From Chitinophaga sp. CB10 (lineage in GTDB: Bacteria; Bacteroidota; Bacteroidia; Chitinophagales; Chitinophagaceae): a stretch of 64,000 nucleotides of DNA. Shown here in pieces: positions 62,034 to 64,000 of this stretch. Both the position numbers and the translations under genes were made by a program. Under the pieces are notes generated by a model, which searched no databases, was not told the origin of the DNA, and saw only the letters and a list, made by a program, of their open reading frames with translations. The stretch spans positions 744,001 through 808,000 of the forward strand of contig MLAV02000001.1 in the NCBI GenBank assembly GCA_001870995.2. Direction: 5' to 3'. Each line of letters opens with the position of its first letter. The stretch's first letter is position 1.

Positions 62034-64000
62034 TTAACTCATTAATTCCGCCTCCAGCTTCATGATCTTTTCGAAGAGTGCTTCATACTGCTGTTCCGCT
62101 CTTTCGAGGAACTTCAGCACGTCGTTATATTCTGCTTCTACGGATGTAAATTTATGTTTATCCTGGTAAATGTCAGGATTGCCCAAACTGCTTTCCAGTT
62201 CCGCTTTACGGGCTTTGAGGTTAGCCAGTTGCCCTTCCACGCTGGAAAACTGTTTCTGCTGTTTTTGCAGTTCCCTTTGTACTTCCTTGTTGATAGCGCC
62301 TTTAGGAGCGGTATCCGCTTTGGTTTCCTTTTTAGGCTCGGCGGCCACGGCATTCCCGCCCTGCGGGTTGGATTTGGCAGGAGCGGCCGGTGCGTTGTTG
62401 GCGGCCATTCTCTTCTTCCATTCCTCCCATTCCGCATAGGTGCCTTTGAATTCCTTGATCTGGCCATCTACGATTTCCCAGATCTTGTTGGCCGTCTGGC
62501 TCACGAAGTAACGGTCGTGCGATACCAGTACCAGGCTGCCTTCATATTTGTTGAGGGCGTCGATCAGCATTTGCACGCTGTTCATGTCCAGGTGGTTGGT
62601 AGGCTCATCGAGCATGAGGAAGTTGGCCTGGCTGATGATGGTTTTAGCCAGCGCTACGCGGGCTTTTTCACCTCCGGAGAGGATGCGTATTTTCTTGAAC
62701 ACGTCATCGCCGGTAAAGAGGAAGCAGCCGAGCAGCTGGCGCAGTTCCAGCTCCGTTTTTCCGCTGCCGCAGTTTTTGAGTTCATCCAGGATTTCGCTGT
62801 TGAGGTCCAGGGATTCCAGCTGGTGCTGGGCGTAGAAGCTGGTGACCACGTTGTGACCCGGTACGCGTTCCCCCTCAAAGGATTCCTCGCCGGCAATGAT
62901 GCGCAGCAGGGTAGATTTACCTTTACCGTTGGCGCCGATCAGGGCGATTTTATCACCGCGGTTGATTTCCGCGCTGGTATTTTTCAGGATGACGTTATTG
63001 CCGAAGCTTTTGCTAACCCCGTTGAGGGTAGCCAGGATTTTGCCCGGTGTTTTATCTACGGAGAAACTGATTTTGATTTTGGATGGACCGTTGTCTACCT
63101 GTTCAATGCGTTCCAGCTTATCGAGCCGTTTGGCGATAGACTGCGCCTGGGCGGCTTTGGAGGCTTTTGCCTTAAAGCGCTCGATGAAGCGTTCCTGCTG
63201 GCGGATATAGTCCTGCTGGTTTTCGTAGGCGCGTTGCTGCATTTCCCGGCGCAGTTCCTTTTCCACTTCATAATCGGAGTAGTTGCCGGAGTAGTGGTGC
63301 AGCTGCTGCTGGTACACTTCCACGATGCGGTTTACCATGCGGTCGAGGAAGAAGCGGTCGTGCGATACGATGATCACCGCGCCGTTGTAGTTGCTGAGGT
63401 AGCGCTCCAACCACTCGATGGATGGTAAGTCCAGGTGGTTGGTGGGCTCATCGAGCATGAGCACATCCGGCTGCTGGAGGATCAGGCGGGCCAGGAGCAC
63501 GCGCATGCGCCATCCTCCGGAAAACTGGCTGTAGGGCCGGTCCAGGTCCGCGGTGCTGAAACCAAGACCTTCCAGTACCTGGGCGGTTTTGTGTTTCATG
63601 TTGTAGCCGTCGAGCGACTCAAATTCATGCAGCTTGTCGCTGAACTCGTGCAGCAGCTCGTCCGTCTGGTTATGTTCGAGTTCTTTTGTGATACGCTCGA
63701 TATCTTTTTCCAGTTCCAGGGCTTTGCCGAAGGCCATCATACCTACGGTAAGGATGGATTCGTCCGTCTCAAAGCTGAGGAGGTCCTGGTTGAAGAAGCC
63801 GATGGTGAGGTTTTTACTTTTGTTTACGCTTCCTTTGGATACAGAATATTCCCCGTTAATGATACGAAGCAATGTGGATTTGCCGGTACCATTGAGGCCA
63901 ATAAGGCCGACGCGGTCGCCCGGTTCAATGTGCCAGGAAGAATCTTCCAAAATCACCCTGGAGCCAAACTCAAATGTAATATCCTGTAAAGCGATTAACA
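62034..64000 (-). CDS. ABC-F family ATPase (5' end outside the window)
   Basis: At least 655 residues are visible; the frame stays open past the right edge, so the true start is beyond the window (a GTG at 63956 lies within the conserved N-terminal part and is not the start). Two ABC domains: GLNGTGKST with FSGGWRMRVLLARL and DEPTNHLDLPS, then GANGKGKST with LSGGEKARVALAK and DEPTNHLDMNS. A C-terminal coiled coil follows. No membrane parts. ABC-F proteins act on ribosomes; this one resembles the YdiF/Uup group. Confidence 0.93.
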   Translation of the reverse strand, partial: LIALQDITFEFGSRVILEDSSWHIEPGDRVGLIGLNGTGKSTLLRIINGEYSVSKGSVNKSKNLTIGFFNQDLLSFETDESILTVGMMAFGKALELEKDIERITKELEHNQTDELLHEFSDKLHEFESLDGYNMKHKTAQVLEGLGFSTADLDRPYSQFSGGWRMRVLLARLILQQPDVLMLDEPTNHLDLPSIEWLERYLSNYNGAVIIVSHDRFFLDRMVNRIVEVYQQQLHHYSGNYSDYEVEKELRREMQQRAYENQQDYIRQQERFIERFKAKASKAAQAQSIAKRLDKLERIEQVDNGPSKIKISFSVDKTPGKILATLNGVSKSFGNNVILKNTSAEINRGDKIALIGANGKGKSTLLRIIAGEESFEGERVPGHNVVTSFYAQHQLESLDLNSEILDELKNCGSGKTELELRQLLGCFLFTGDDVFKKIRILSGGEKARVALAKTIISQANFLMLDEPTNHLDMNSVQMLIDALNKYEGSLVLVSHDRYFVSQTANKIWEIVDGQIKEFKGTYAEWEEWKKRMAANNAPAAPAKSNPQGGNAVAAEPKKETKADTAPKGAINKEVQRELQKQQKQFSSVEGQLANLKARKAELESSLGNPDIYQDKHKFTSVEAEYNDVLKFLERAEQQYEALFEKIMKLEAELMS

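Overview
The window reads as chromosomal DNA of a Bacteroidota bacterium, most likely a Chitinophaga-type member of the Chitinophagales. Reasons: two proteins carry type IX secretion (T9SS) C-terminal sorting domains, there is a TonB-dependent receptor with an N-terminal carboxypeptidase-regulatory domain, a DUF5686 protein, and several promoters of the TTTG-N19/21-TAnnTTTG form typical of the phylum. I found no tRNA, rRNA, CRISPR array or insertion sequence. These are family assignments made by eye from translated sequence; no database search was run.

Layout. 1-1423: the tail of an upstream gene and metK. 1609-29831: a large surface-polysaccharide region in blocks of alternating orientation. 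It contains GT-C-like membrane proteins, an O-antigen-polymerase-like protein, an acyltransferase, a Wzc-like co-polymerase, an initiating sugar-phosphate transferase fused to a pseudo-receiver domain, six other glycosyltransferases, a flippase, and two secreted T9SS-sorted hydrolases of 2339 and 659 residues. Together these could initiate, assemble, export, polymerise and decorate one exopolysaccharide or O-antigen-like polymer. 30012-35156: housekeeping and small genes (GNAT-nitrilase fusion, thiamine-binding-like protein, PH-like protein, SpmA-SpmB fusion, ychF).

35355-42250: the most interesting part. A WGR/HEAT(ARM)-repeat protein of 1103 residues, a winged-helix/SWIM protein of 545 residues, a structured non-coding segment and a reverse transcriptase of 521 residues lie in one orientation. 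The RT has the retron hallmarks NAxxH, YADD and VTG. The segment before it has 14-nt a1/a2 inverted repeats, an msr-like hairpin with a UUU loop and a long near-perfect msd-like hairpin. From memory this matches the type XIII retron (ARM + WHSWIM + RT), a predicted tripartite anti-phage system.

42325-54139: a TonB-dependent receptor; metX diverging from osmC-metZ (methionine synthesis); a repeat-rich intergenic region with a 61-bp tandem array; a small membrane protein plus a DUF5686 protein; a 37-residue membrane peptide; a lone receiver protein; an unexplained long hairpin; and trhO. 54306-64000 (minus strand): an ABC-F ATPase cut by the window edge, an OmpR-type regulator, a sensor kinase and a complete Cus/Czc-type tripartite metal exporter. 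An array of 11-bp-phased ATTAAA-like boxes lies directly upstream of the exporter genes.
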